Source: Rhodoferax mekongensis (lineage in GTDB: Bacteria; Pseudomonadota; Gammaproteobacteria; Burkholderiales; Burkholderiaceae_C). Taken from it: a DNA stretch of 64,000 nt. The stretch's first letter is position 1, and the number at the start of each line of letters is the position of its first letter. The stretch covers positions 2,443,001-2,507,000 of the forward strand of contig NZ_CP132507.1 in NCBI RefSeq assembly GCF_032191775.1, in the 5' to 3' direction. A program made the position numbers and the translations under genes. Below, in pieces: positions 16,601 to 24,652 of the stretch. The notes beneath the pieces were generated by a model. The model saw nothing but the letters and a program-made list of their open reading frames with translations. It made no database searches and was not told the origin of the DNA.

Positions 16601-17808
16601 AACACGGCCGACAGCTTGGCCATGGCCGCAACCTGGGTGCATTGAAAGCTGAGCTGGGCAGCCAGGCCCGCGGCGCATTCCAAGCGCTGGCCAGCTTGAA
16701 GCTGGCACAAAACCAGTCAGCGAGCACAAAAGCCAGTGCAACGCCAGGAGCTGGTTTGACCGGGCGTCCTGCGCAGGTCAAGGAGGAGCCCGCAAAGCGG
16801 GCGGGGCAAATTGACATCAGGGAGCAGGGCGCCCGGTCAAACCCGCGCTCAGCGCCCGCCAATCCTGCGCAAGCAGCTACAAAATCCGTAGCAAATGCCA
16901 CCTCGCAGAAAAGCAACACACCCAGCATCCTCGACGGCCGCTTCACCGCCTGGACCTTCGGCGAACTCCCTGAGTTGCTGGAAATCCGTAAAGGCGGCCA
17001 AACGCTGATCGGCTTTCCCGCACTCATAGACGCCGGAGATGCGGTGACCGTGGAAGTGTTTGACGAACCCGAAGTAGCCGCCGCCAAGCACCGCGCCGGA
17101 CTGCGACGCCTGTTTGCCATCCAGATCAAGGACGCCCTCAAGTACCTGGAAAAAAACATCCCGGACCTGCAAAAAATGGCGGTCAGCTACATGAATGTGG
17201 GCAAGGCCGAGAACGGCAGCGGTGGGGGAACCGTAGAAGAGCTGCGCGAGCAGATCATCGCGGTGGCGCTGGACCGGGCCTTCCTGCTGGACCCGCTGCC
17301 CACCGACGAATTCGCTTTCAAACGGCGGATTGAAGAAGGGCGGGGCCGCCTGACCCTGATCGCCAACGAAGTGGCCCGTATGGCGAGCGTGATCCTGCTG
17401 GAGTACGCCACCGCGGCCCGCAAGATCAAGGACACCAAAAACGCGCCGGATGCCACCAGTGACGCCCAGCAGCAGATCAACCGCCTGATCCCCAAGAAGT
17501 TTTTGCAGACCACGCCCTGGGACCGCCTGCAGCATTTGGCCCGCTACCTCAAGGCCATCACGCTGAGGCTGGACAAGTACCGTGCCGACCCGGCCCGTGA
17601 CGCAGCCCGCCTGACCGAACTGCGCCCGCAGGAGCAACGCTACTGGCGGCTGGTGGCGGAACGCAAAGGCGCGGTGGATGAGCGCATGCAGGAGTTCCGC
17701 TGGTTGCTAGAAGAACTGCGTGTCAGCTTCTTTGCCCAAGAGCTACGCACCCCCCAGCCGGTGAGCGTGAAGCGACTGGACAAGGCCTGGGCGCAGATCC
17801 AGAGCTGA
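13654..17808 (+). CDS. hrpA: ATP-dependent RNA helicase HrpA, with two repeat-derived insertions
   Basis: 1384 residues from a TTG start; E. coli HrpA has about 1300. It is a DEAH-box helicase with Walker A GETGSGKTTQLPK near residue 37, IIIDEAHERSLN (motif II), SATIDAQRF (motif III), QRAGRCGR (motif VI), a winged-helix/ratchet region and the long C-terminal DUF3418 region. In E. coli the protein acts on mRNA and stalled ribosomes. Two segments, around residues 515-568 and 1030-1090, are extra compared with the family. Each holds the peptide AQVKEEPAKRAG encoded by a palindromic DNA repeat, and both lie between domains rather than inside motifs. No frameshift is needed, so the protein is probably functional. 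Confidence 0.95.
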   Translation: MTASPLQIEFPESLPVSGKRDEIMDAIAAHQVVIVCGETGSGKTTQLPKIALAMGRGKLNYPAGQRGKLIGHTQPRRIAASSVAKRIAEELKTPLGEVVGYKVRFNDRLGKDASVKLMTDGILLAETQTDPLLNAYDTIIIDEAHERSLNIDFLLGYLRQILPRRPDLKIIVTSATIDAQRFADHFKSSKGPAPVIFVSGRIFPVEQRYRPFEESREYDLNNAIADGVDELWRDPHNQGDILVFLPGEREIREAADHLRKHLSHQPVMRNAEVLPLFARLSPAEQDRIFDGHTGRRIVLATNVAETSLTVPGTRYVIDAGTARVKRYSFRSKVEQLLVEPISQAAANQRAGRCGRVANGICIRLYDQKDFDGRPRFTDPEILRSSLAGVILRMKSLHLGQVEDFPFLERPSGRAIADGYQLLNELGAVDDANELTPLGQELSRLPLDPRVGRMLLEARGREALDEALVIASALSVQDVRDRPMEAQQQADQAHQKFDDEKSEFTGYLKLWKWIHDARGGSSPAHPGVGGGGRSAQVKEEPAKRAGDTEQSARRPQLPASAQGSAHTATHKLTNRQYEQLLRQNFVNIRRVREWKDIYTQLHTVVAEHKWRLNTKPASYEQLHLSMLSGLLGNVGCKLEEGQNGEYLGARSIKFFAHPGAHLTKKPGKWIVASELVETTRLFGRGIAAIEPQWLEQVGGHLLKKQLLDPHWEKKAAEVVALERATLYGIVVYSGRRVNYSRVDMAGAREIFIREALVGKEWETTLPFLAANHKLIEQVEELEHKARRQDVLVDDELIYAFYDQQLPADVCSGYSLERWYREEVKKQPNLLKLTREELMRHEAAGITTAAFPKTIRLGGVDCAATYLHEPGDARDGLTVTVPLFVLNQVNDERCEWLVPGMLKDKVQALLKTLHQRPRSRLVPLPDTAAKFAEALNAPEKFGTGGLVEAVLKLVREATSLDIVKADIKVDMLSPHFFMNFRVVDEHGRQLGHGRNLGALKAELGSQARGAFQALASLKLAQNQSASTKASATPGAGLTGRPAQVKEEPAKRAGQIDIREQGARSNPRSAPANPAQAATKSVANATSQKSNTPSILDGRFTAWTFGELPELLEIRKGGQTLIGFPALIDAGDAVTVEVFDEPEVAAAKHRAGLRRLFAIQIKDALKYLEKNIPDLQKMAVSYMNVGKAENGSGGGTVEELREQIIAVALDRAFLLDPLPTDEFAFKRRIEEGRGRLTLIANEVARMASVILLEYATAARKIKDTKNAPDATSDAQQQINRLIPKKFLQTTPWDRLQHLARYLKAITLRLDKYRADPARDAARLTELRPQEQRYWRLVAERKGAVDERMQEFRWLLEELRVSFFAQELRTPQPVSVKRLDKAWAQIQS
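15229..15322 (+). repeat. Palindromic element, copy 1, in frame inside hrpA
   Basis: The left arm (15229-15254) and right arm (15297-15322) can pair over 25 of 26 positions, three of them as G-U in RNA. Between them lies an inner hairpin GCCCGCAAAGCGGGC. Bases 15251-15288 are identical to 16769-16806 in copy 2. The element adds the peptide AQVKEEPAKRAGDTEQ to HrpA. Confidence 0.8.
16747..16850 (+). repeat. Palindromic element, copy 2, in frame inside hrpA
   Basis: Shares a 38-base identical core (16769-16806) with copy 1 and is read in the same frame (AQVKEEPAKRAG). The arms, including TTTGACCGGGCGTCCTGC (16755-16772) and its near-perfect complement (16824-16841), differ in sequence from those of copy 1 but still pair. 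Its right end touches a copy of the 45-bp repeat. Confidence 0.8.
16848..16892 (+). repeat. 45-bp dispersed repeat, copy in hrpA
   Basis: CTCAGCGCCC, then the core TGCGCAAGCAGCTAC, then GTAGC after 7 bases. It is encoded as SAPANPAQAATKSVA and directly abuts palindromic element copy 2, so this HrpA linker is built almost wholly of repeats. Confidence 0.7.
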
Positions 17809-17834
17809 CTTGACTCATTCCCGATCCCTTGGGT

Positions 17835-18404
17835 TTAGCCCTCGGGCGGCAGCAGCATGGCTATGCGCTCGCTGATGGAGTCGGCGCGCTCATGACCGGC
17901 GATGTCTTCCACGGCGCTGATCATGTCGCGCGCTGCAGCCAACATGGATTCGCGGTCTTTGGCGTTGCGCAGCGCTTCGCGGAACGCTTCGGCGCGCTCC
18001 GGGTCACGCCGCACAAACATGCGCTCGCAGATGTCGAACAGAAACATCCGTGTCGTTGCCAGCGAGCGCTTGCCCTCGAAGTTGTCGGCCGACACGGCGG
18101 GGGTGACTACTTCGGTCATCAAGGGGGCAGGGGGCCCAGCGGGCGCGGTTTCTGGAACGCGTGTTGGTTTTCTGGCAAGTTTGGCGGGTTCTGTCCGGAC
18201 AGCAGGTTCCTGCGGTGGAACCAGATAGCCGCTGTGCATCAGGTGCGTGGCCAGCCGCAGGGCCTCACCACCAAAGAGGTGGTTCACCGTCTCCACGGTA
18301 TTTCGGCCGTCCGCAAGAATGAGTAGGGCACGTTCGCGCTGACCCAGGGTGCGGTTGCCGATTTGCAATTCCGTCCGCGCTTTGTCGGTTTTCAGTAGTT
18401 GCAT
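17835..18404 (-). CDS. Uncharacterised protein
   Basis: 189 residues, not assigned to a family. Residues 1-65 (LQIGNRTLGQRERALLIL, then HLMHSGYLVPP) look like a small winged-helix-like domain of the kind found in some gliding/response-regulator tails. A Pro/Ala-rich linker follows (residues 66-100). The C-terminal 85 residues are helical and charged (RMFLFDICERMFVRRD, AAARDMISAVEDIAGHE). There is no signal peptide or membrane segment, so it is likely cytoplasmic. It is convergent with hrpA and 78 bases from the sugar dehydrogenase gene. Confidence 0.6.
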   Translation of the reverse strand: MQLLKTDKARTELQIGNRTLGQRERALLILADGRNTVETVNHLFGGEALRLATHLMHSGYLVPPQEPAVRTEPAKLARKPTRVPETAPAGPPAPLMTEVVTPAVSADNFEGKRSLATTRMFLFDICERMFVRRDPERAEAFREALRNAKDRESMLAAARDMISAVEDIAGHERADSISERIAMLLPPEG

Positions 18405-18482
18405 GGTCCTTCTCCAACGAAGGGCGCATTACAGCCAACTTCAATGACAAGGCGGTGAAACTTGCGTTAGCAGCGACCTGAT

Positions 18483-19667
18483 TTAGCGGGGGAGTACACG
18501 CAACAAGCGGCCCTGCGGGTGGTCCGTCAGCAGATAGAGCCAACCGTCCGGTCCCTGGCGGACGTCGCGCACCCGTTCGCCCAGCGACTGCAGGTGTTGG
18601 GTTTCCCGGACCACGGTGCCGGCGAAAGGTGCGCTGAGCTCCAGGCGGACGAGATAACCGAACTTGAGGGAGCCCACGACCAGATTGCCAACCCATTCTT
18701 TTCCATAGCGCTGGCTGGATACGAAGGCCATGCCGGAAGGGGCGATGGATGGCGTCCAGTAATACAGCGGCTGTTCCATGCCCGCTTGGGTGGTAATGCC
18801 GGCGCCGATTTTTCCACCACCGTAGTTTTCGCCATAGGTAATCACTGGCCAACCGTAATTGCGGCCGGGTGCTATCAGGTTGATTTCGTCACCGCCTTGG
18901 GGGCCGTGCTCCATCTCCCACAGCCTGCCGTCCGGAGCCTGCACCAGCCCTTGAGGGTTGCGATGGCCATAACTCCAAATCTCGGGCAGTGCGCCTGCTT
19001 GGCGAGCTTCAGGGGTGGCAAACGGGTTGTCTGCCGGAGCCTTGCCGTCCTTGAGGATGCGGATGACTTTGCCGTGGTGGTTGTTCAGTGTCTGGGCGTC
19101 TTCCTTGCGGGTGAAGCGTTCACCGAGGGCGAGGTACAGGGTGCCATCCGCCTTCCCGTTGCGTTTGCCTTCGACGATGCGGCAGCCGAAATGAGCGCTG
19201 CTCTGCACCTTGGGTTGTTGCCGGAACAGCACCTGTAGCTCTGTCAGTTGGCTGCCATCCGGGCTCAGGCGTGCACGCGCAAGCGCTGTGCTGTTGCCGC
19301 CTTCCCCTGCCTCGGCATAGCAGAGGTAAATCAGCCGGTTGCCGGCAAACTCGCTGTCGAGCTGCAGGTCCAACAGGCCGCCTTGTCCTCGGGCGTCCAC
19401 CTTGGGAAGCCCCGTGATCGGAACCCCTATCCGACCTTGGGCATCCACCATACGGAGACGGCCGGGGCGCTCGGTCACCAGAAACCGACCGTCCGGTAAA
19501 AACGCCAAAGCCCAAGGGTGCTCCAGTCCCTGCGCCACGGTCTCGGTGCGCAGTGAATCTGCGTGCCCCAAGGGGGTTGCGAAGGCTAGACAGAGTGCCA
19601 GGCATGCGCCCCCAACACGCCACCGGCCGACATACGGTTTGAGCCACGCAAAGACTGAGAATTTCAT
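18483..19667 (-). CDS. PQQ-dependent sugar dehydrogenase (YliI/Asd-like), periplasmic
   Basis: 394 residues from the ATG at 19667, which gives a signal peptide (LAWLKP-type basic start, then GGACLALCLAFATPLGHADS). The mature part is a six-bladed soluble glucose/sorbosone dehydrogenase fold: GLEHPWALAFLPDGRFLVTERPG at the start, GGLLDLQLD, LGERFTRKEDAQ, and YGHRNPQGL with the His-Arg pair seen at the PQQ site. LWEMEHGPQGGDEINLI is also family-typical. It oxidises aldose sugars in the periplasm with PQQ; the true substrate is unknown. No PQQ synthesis genes are in the window. Confidence 0.9.
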   Translation of the reverse strand: MKFSVFAWLKPYVGRWRVGGACLALCLAFATPLGHADSLRTETVAQGLEHPWALAFLPDGRFLVTERPGRLRMVDAQGRIGVPITGLPKVDARGQGGLLDLQLDSEFAGNRLIYLCYAEAGEGGNSTALARARLSPDGSQLTELQVLFRQQPKVQSSAHFGCRIVEGKRNGKADGTLYLALGERFTRKEDAQTLNNHHGKVIRILKDGKAPADNPFATPEARQAGALPEIWSYGHRNPQGLVQAPDGRLWEMEHGPQGGDEINLIAPGRNYGWPVITYGENYGGGKIGAGITTQAGMEQPLYYWTPSIAPSGMAFVSSQRYGKEWVGNLVVGSLKFGYLVRLELSAPFAGTVVRETQHLQSLGERVRDVRQGPDGWLYLLTDHPQGRLLRVLPR

Positions 19668-19679
19668 CTGTATAGACCT

Positions 19680-19723
19680 CCAGCGCGCGCTGAATATGCG
19701 CGAGAAGCTATAAAAACAATAGC
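19680..19723 (+). repeat. 45-bp dispersed repeat, intergenic copy
   Basis: CCAGCGCGCGCTGAAT, then TGCGCGAGAAGCTAT, then AATAGC. It fills much of the 77-base gap between the aminotransferase and sugar dehydrogenase genes. GCGAGAAGCT (19700-19709) also pairs perfectly with AGCTTCTCGC (19726-19735), giving a 10-bp hairpin. Confidence 0.6.
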
Positions 19724-19744
19724 GGAGCTTCTCGCCAGATGAAC

Positions 19745-20905
19745 TTATAGCTTTTTGAGTCTTTCCAACGCCAGTTCCAGGGTTTCGTCCTTTTTGGCGA
19801 AGCAGAAGCGCACGACCCGTTGATCGAAGCCGTTGCCGTAGAAGGCGGAGAGCGGAATCGCTGCCACGCCCACTTCGCGGGTGAGCCACTGGCAGAAGTC
19901 CGCCTCGTTAAGGTCGCTCACTTCAGAAATGTCCACGCACTGGAAGTAACTGCCTTGGCTGGGCAGCAGTTTGAAGCGGGTGCTGGCCAAGCCTGCGCGG
20001 AACAGATCGCGTTTGGCGCTATAGAACGCCGGCAGGTTGACATACGGTGCGGGGTCGCCCAGGTAGGCCGCCAGCGCATGCTGCACCGGGGTATTGACGG
20101 TGAACACGTTGAATTGGTGCACCTTGCGGAACTCGGCAGTCAATGCTGCGGGTGCCGCGACAGTACCCACTTTCCAGCCGGTGACATGGAACGTTTTACC
20201 GAAGCTGGACACCACAAACGCCCGCGCCGCGAGGCCAGAAAAGCGCGAAGCGCTCTCGTGAGGCTGCCCGTCGAACACCATGTGCTCGTAGACCTCGTCA
20301 CTGATGAGCAGGATGTTGGTGGGCGCCAGCAGGTCTTGGAGGGCCAGCATCTCGGAGCGGCTCCACACTGTCGCACTCGGGTTGTGGGGCGTGTTGATCA
20401 GGATGGCGCGGGTCTTGGACGTGATGGCCGCGCTGATCTTGACGAAGTCGGGCCGGAAGGTACCGGGCGTCAGGGGTACGCGCACCACCACGCCCCCGGC
20501 CAGTTCGATGTTGGGCACGTAGCTGTCGTAGCAAGGTTCCAGAACGATCACTTCGTCGCCCGGATGCACGATGGCCAGAATGGCCGTGATGATGGCCTGT
20601 GTGGCACCTGCGGTGATGGTGATTTCACTGTCGGGCTGGTAGGTCTTGGTGTGCAGGCCCGCAATTTTGGCCGACACCGCTTGCCGCAATGCCGGCACAC
20701 CGGTCATGGGCGGGTACTGGTTGTGCCCGGCCTGCATGGCTGATGTCACTGCATCAACCAGTTTGGAGTCACACGCAAAGTCCGGAAAGCCCTGACCGAG
20801 ATTGACCGCCTTGTGTTCGGCGGCGAGCGCTGACATGACGGTAAAGATCGTCGTGCCCACATTCGGCAGACGGCTCGTCAGGGTGGGTGTAAATGCAATA
20901 GTCAT
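19745..20905 (-). CDS. Class I/II pyridoxal-phosphate aminotransferase (methionine aminotransferase-like)
   Basis: 386 residues from the ATG at 20905. Fold-type I aminotransferase: VNLGQGFPDFACD near residue 38, INTPHNPSATVWS (Asn-Pro of the cofactor pocket), DEVYEHMVFDG, and SSFGKTFHVTGWKVG with the PLP lysine. The GFPDF start and the general sequence resemble YbdL/KAT-type methionine or kynurenine aminotransferases, which use hydrophobic amino acids and keto-acid acceptors. The exact substrate is unproven. It lies downstream of cysB on the same strand, separated by a three-hairpin repeat. Confidence 0.88.
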   Translation of the reverse strand: MTIAFTPTLTSRLPNVGTTIFTVMSALAAEHKAVNLGQGFPDFACDSKLVDAVTSAMQAGHNQYPPMTGVPALRQAVSAKIAGLHTKTYQPDSEITITAGATQAIITAILAIVHPGDEVIVLEPCYDSYVPNIELAGGVVVRVPLTPGTFRPDFVKISAAITSKTRAILINTPHNPSATVWSRSEMLALQDLLAPTNILLISDEVYEHMVFDGQPHESASRFSGLAARAFVVSSFGKTFHVTGWKVGTVAAPAALTAEFRKVHQFNVFTVNTPVQHALAAYLGDPAPYVNLPAFYSAKRDLFRAGLASTRFKLLPSQGSYFQCVDISEVSDLNEADFCQWLTREVGVAAIPLSAFYGNGFDQRVVRFCFAKKDETLELALERLKKL

Positions 20906-20948
20906 GAAATCACACAAAGCAGGAGTGAAGTGTCTTGTTCATTGCCAA

Positions 20949-21024
20949 CGCGGAACCGGCTTCGCCGGGCCGCAGGTGGCGCCCCCTTGAGGGGGGAGGT
21001 GGCCGCAGGCCGCCTTGGGGGGCT
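20949..21024 (-). repeat. Three-hairpin intergenic element, copy A
   Basis: Read on the minus strand it starts 7 bases after the cysB stop codon and forms three hairpins in a row. The first has loop TGC, the second is CCCCCC-TCAA-GGGGG and the third is CCGGC-GAA-GCCGG. It aligns without gaps to copy B at 34619-34694 over 76 bases (56 identical). Confidence 0.75.
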
Positions 21025-21030
21025 GCTAGC

Positions 21031-21996
21031 TCACAGCTCATAGTCGTTGACATGGCCCTCCATCGCCTTGGCAATCAGGGCGCGGTTCAGGCGGTTGCTG
21101 AGCAACTCGGCAAAAGTGAACACGAAGTTGCGCAGGTAGGCACTGCGCTTGAAGGCCACGCGCGTGACGTTCTGGCCGAACAGGTAGCCGGCAGGCCGTA
21201 CCACCAGGCCGCCCCTAGACCCGTTTTTCTCCATGTCTTCCACCACATCGGTCACTGCCATTTCGGCTGCAATGCCAATGCCCAGGCCCAGGCGCACATA
21301 GGTCTTGATCACGTCGGAGTCGATGGCTTCCAGCGATATGCGGGGCTCCAGCTTGCGAGCTTCAAAGGCTTGGTCGATCTTGGTGCGGCCAGTGAAAGAC
21401 GGGTGGTAAGTGATCAGCGGCTCTGCGGCTACGTCTTCCAGGGTGACGCGTTCCTTCTGGGCCAACGGGTGGTCGGTGGGGAGCACCAGCACGTGCTGCC
21501 ATTCGTAGCAGGGCAGGGTCACCAGCTCGGTGTAGTTGGAGAGCGATTCGGTGGCGATGCCGATTTCAGCCACATCGTCGATCAGCATGCGCGCCACTTG
21601 GTCCGGGGCCCCTTGGTGCAGGCTGACGTTCACTTTGGGAAAGGCGGTGCGCAACTGGGCCACTTTCTCGGGCAGCACATAGCGCGCCTGGGTGTGGGTG
21701 GTGGCGATCGACAGTGTGCCGCTGTCCTGGGAGCTGTATTGCTCGCCGATGCGCTTGAGGTTGTTGACCTCCCGCAGAATCAGCTCAATGCTTTTGAGCA
21801 CATGCTGGCCGGGCTCGGTGATGCGCTTGAGGCGCTTGCCGTGCCGGGCGAATATGTCTATGCCCAGCTCTTCCTCCAGCTCGATGATGGCTTTGGACAC
21901 CCCCGGCTGCGAGGTATGCAGCGCCTTGGCGGCTTCGGTGAGGTTGAGGTTGCGTCGCGCGGCTTCTTGGACGAAGCGGAATTGGTGGAGGTTCAT
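21031..21996 (-). CDS. cysB: LysR-type regulator of sulfur assimilation, CysB
   Basis: 321 residues. N-terminal LysR winged helix (MNLHQFRFVQEAARRNLNLTEAAKALHTSQPGVSK) and an effector domain with the CysB/Cbl-type segments TTHTQARYVLP and ITYHPSFTGR, which bind N-acetylserine or sulfate in known members. It should activate cysteine and sulfate-assimilation genes, none of which are next to it here, although the sirohydrochlorin-related cbiX gene lies upstream in the same orientation. The ATG at 21996 is preferred over a TTG four codons earlier. Confidence 0.94.
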   Translation of the reverse strand: MNLHQFRFVQEAARRNLNLTEAAKALHTSQPGVSKAIIELEEELGIDIFARHGKRLKRITEPGQHVLKSIELILREVNNLKRIGEQYSSQDSGTLSIATTHTQARYVLPEKVAQLRTAFPKVNVSLHQGAPDQVARMLIDDVAEIGIATESLSNYTELVTLPCYEWQHVLVLPTDHPLAQKERVTLEDVAAEPLITYHPSFTGRTKIDQAFEARKLEPRISLEAIDSDVIKTYVRLGLGIGIAAEMAVTDVVEDMEKNGSRGGLVVRPAGYLFGQNVTRVAFKRSAYLRNFVFTFAELLSNRLNRALIAKAMEGHVNDYEL

Positions 21997-22045
21997 ATCG
22001 AATTCCAACTAAAGATGGAATTCATTATGCCTCAGGGGTATGGCT

Positions 22046-22426
22046 TCAAGCGGGGCTGAGCGCTATTTTTGCCAGCATGTCCAGAAGGCGCGCATCTTCA
22101 CCCACTGCGGCTTGCAGGTGGAATGTGACTGAAGGATGTTGCGCTTTCAGTTGCACCACCAACTCCGGCAAATCTTCGCGCGCATGACGGCCCACGCCCA
22201 GGAACATGGGCACGATGGTGATGTGGTTCACGCCGTTTGCCACCAACTTGGCGGCCGTATCCGGCAGGTCTGGCTGGCTGAGTTCCAAGTAGGCACAAGT
22301 GACTTCCACCTCAGGGGACTGCGCGCGTATACGCTCGGCAACCGCCTCCATGGGTTTGTGCCAAAGAGGGTCGCGGGAGCCATGGGCAAACAGCACGATG
22401 GCGTTGCGGGGGGAGGAACTTGTCAT
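22046..22426 (-). CDS. cbiX: CbiX-type sirohydrochlorin chelatase (short form)
   Basis: 126 residues, the single-domain short CbiX/SirB form. VLFAHGSRDPLWHKP contains the metal-site histidine, and the segment ITIVPMFLGVGRHAREDLPELV contains the second. It inserts Co or Fe into sirohydrochlorin (cobalamin or siroheme route). Iron insertion for siroheme would suit its place beside cysB (inference). The start overlaps the lptG stop by 4 bases (ATGA at 22423-22426), so it is coupled to the lptFG genes. Confidence 0.9.
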   Translation of the reverse strand: MTSSSPRNAIVLFAHGSRDPLWHKPMEAVAERIRAQSPEVEVTCAYLELSQPDLPDTAAKLVANGVNHITIVPMFLGVGRHAREDLPELVVQLKAQHPSVTFHLQAAVGEDARLLDMLAKIALSPA

Positions 22427-23529
22427 CGTCGGAGTACCAGCCAGGTGAAGGCAGCCAAAGAGAAGAAGGAATAAATCAAGCCCGGGAGCGCCGCCGTAAT
22501 CCACGGCTGCCAGCCCTGCAGGTTGCCCAGGTCATTGAGCACGTTGTTCAGCAGCACAAAGCTGATGCCCGCCATCACGCCGCCAAAGGTGTAGCCCGCG
22601 ATGCTGCCTGAGCGGAAATGCAGATAGGCGAAAGGTAAGGACAACACGACCATCACCAGACAGCTCAGTGGATAAAACACCTTCTTCCAGAACTGGATTT
22701 CATATTTTTGCGCACTCTGTCCGTTGGCGTTCAGGTGGCGGATGTACTGGAAGAGATCAATGGTGCCCATGCGCTCGGGGCGGAGCACGGCTGCCGCCAC
22801 CATTTCCGCGCTGATTTGGGTGGGCCACCGGAAGCTCTCAAAAGCCACCCGGTCTACTCTCGAAACCTGGTCCGGCCCTCTGGTGAATTCGGTGCGTACC
22901 CCCTGCGTCAGCATCCACGATTCGTCATCGCCGAAGGTGCCGGCTTTGGCTTCGGTCAGGGACACCACTTTGCCTTGGTTGTCGAATTCATAGACGCGTA
23001 CATCTTTCAAGGTCGCGTCAGACGACAGTGCCCCCACATTGACTGAATAGCTGCCATAGGCCTGCCGCTCTTTGAGCCAAGCACCTGTCTTGCCGACACT
23101 GATCTTTCCCTGGAAACGGGACTTCAGCAGTTGCGCAGTTTTGTCAGCCAAGGGAGCGACATAGTCGCCAACGGCAAAAGTGAACAGGACAAAGCCCAAG
23201 CCCAGCGCGAGCAAGGTACGCAGGGCCCGCCAAGGGCCGAGGCCACTGGTGCGCAGAATGGTGAATTCCGAGCTGCGTGCCAAGCGTGCCATCACAAAAA
23301 TCGTCCCAATCAACACCGTGATGGGAAAGAGTTCATAGACGTGGGCAGGAATCATCAACGCCACATAGATCAACGCCTGCGGCACCTGGTAGCCACTGGA
23401 CGCAATGCGGCTGACCGATTGCAACTCTTCGACGATGTCAAAGAAGAAAAACAGCGCCATGAAGCCCAGTGTCACCAAAGCCACCGCGGTAATGACTTCC
23501 CCATACAGGAGCTTGCGCAGTGTCTTCAT
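22423..23529 (-). CDS. lptG: LPS export ABC transporter permease LptG
   Basis: 368 residues of the YjgP/YjgQ family with three transmembrane segments at each end and a large periplasmic beta-jellyroll domain. It begins MKTLRKLLYGEVITAVALVTLGFMALF, typical of LptG. With LptF, LptB and LptC it extracts lipopolysaccharide from the inner membrane. It overlaps lptF by 4 bases at its start and cbiX by 4 at its end. Confidence 0.95.
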   Translation of the reverse strand: MKTLRKLLYGEVITAVALVTLGFMALFFFFDIVEELQSVSRIASSGYQVPQALIYVALMIPAHVYELFPITVLIGTIFVMARLARSSEFTILRTSGLGPWRALRTLLALGLGFVLFTFAVGDYVAPLADKTAQLLKSRFQGKISVGKTGAWLKERQAYGSYSVNVGALSSDATLKDVRVYEFDNQGKVVSLTEAKAGTFGDDESWMLTQGVRTEFTRGPDQVSRVDRVAFESFRWPTQISAEMVAAAVLRPERMGTIDLFQYIRHLNANGQSAQKYEIQFWKKVFYPLSCLVMVVLSLPFAYLHFRSGSIAGYTFGGVMAGISFVLLNNVLNDLGNLQGWQPWITAALPGLIYSFFSLAAFTWLVLRR

Positions 23530-24629
23530 GAGGGGCTCCCAACAACCGTTTTTCGGCGGGGCAGGCGCAGGGTCCAGTGGTTATGCCGTTTGGCTAGCCA
23601 CAGCATGGACAGCAGAAAAACGCCGCCGTGCAACTGCAGCAGCATGGGAATGAGCTCCGCCTTGCCGTTCTCCACCCAATTCTTGCCCAGCACCAGCAAG
23701 TTGAAATACACCACAAACGCCAGAAACGCGAAGATGAGGTTGGTGCTGCGACCTGCCCGTGGATTGGCGCCGGCGGCAGCTAAACCGATCCAGATCAGGT
23801 TGAAGGCCGCCAGTGCCAAACCGGCGCGCCAGGACAATTCGCCCAAATGAAGCGCTGTGGGCGTCTTCATCAGCTCGAGTGTGGTTTTTGCATTGGAGGG
23901 GGCATAGTCCCGCGCAGAGTTGTCGTCAGCACCTACCCGGGCCCCGTAGCGTTCGAAGGTGCTCAGGGTGATGTCATTTTTGCCGGTGCTGCGCTCCAGA
24001 CGTTGACCGTTTTGCAGCACCAGAAACTTGTCTCCGTTCATCACTTCCACCGTTCCGGATTGCGCACTGGTGATGGTTTCCTTGTTGCCCTCATGGGTGG
24101 CTATGAAGACGTTCTTGCCGGTCTGCTGGCCTTTGCTGTCTTTCTCAATGAAGAAAACGCGATCGCCATTGCCAGATTCCTGGAACTGGCCGGGTTCAAT
24201 GCGGGCGATGTCTCCACGCTTGTCGTATTTGTCGCGCAGATCTTCAATCTTGCTGAACGACCAGGGCAGGATCAAAAATGCGAGGGCAAGGATCACGACC
24301 AATACGGGCCAGGCAAATCGCATGAGCGGGCGCACTAGGCCCAAGAGCCCACGGCCACTGCCGAACCAGATCACCATCTCGCTGTCCCGGTACATGCGTG
24401 TCACCACGCTCAACACGGAAATGAACAGGCTCATGGAGAGTATGGTGGGCATGTCCGAGAGCACCGTGTAGCCCATGATGATCAGGACGTCCGCCGGATT
24501 GAAGGTGCCGCGCGATGCCTCGCCCAAGGTGCGCAACAAGGTCATGGTCATCACGACCGTGACAAGCACCACCAGGGTGGCACCGAAACTGCGGCCTAGT
24601 TCTTTGCGGATGGAGGAATGGAATAACAT
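23526..24629 (-). CDS. lptF: LPS export ABC transporter permease LptF
   Basis: 367 residues. The start MLFHSSIRKELGRSFGATLVVLVTVVMTMTLLRTLG is the LptF form (F-R-E at the N-terminus followed by the first membrane segment). A periplasmic domain in the middle and terminal membrane helices (NLIWIGLAAAGANPRAGRS...) match the family. It is the first gene of lptF-lptG-cbiX and is divergent from pepA with only 23 bases between start codons, so its promoter must overlap pepA sequence or be very compact. Confidence 0.95.
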   Translation of the reverse strand: MLFHSSIRKELGRSFGATLVVLVTVVMTMTLLRTLGEASRGTFNPADVLIIMGYTVLSDMPTILSMSLFISVLSVVTRMYRDSEMVIWFGSGRGLLGLVRPLMRFAWPVLVVILALAFLILPWSFSKIEDLRDKYDKRGDIARIEPGQFQESGNGDRVFFIEKDSKGQQTGKNVFIATHEGNKETITSAQSGTVEVMNGDKFLVLQNGQRLERSTGKNDITLSTFERYGARVGADDNSARDYAPSNAKTTLELMKTPTALHLGELSWRAGLALAAFNLIWIGLAAAGANPRAGRSTNLIFAFLAFVVYFNLLVLGKNWVENGKAELIPMLLQLHGGVFLLSMLWLAKRHNHWTLRLPRRKTVVGSPS

Positions 24630-24652
24630 TGTGCAGAACGAAAGCGTGAATT

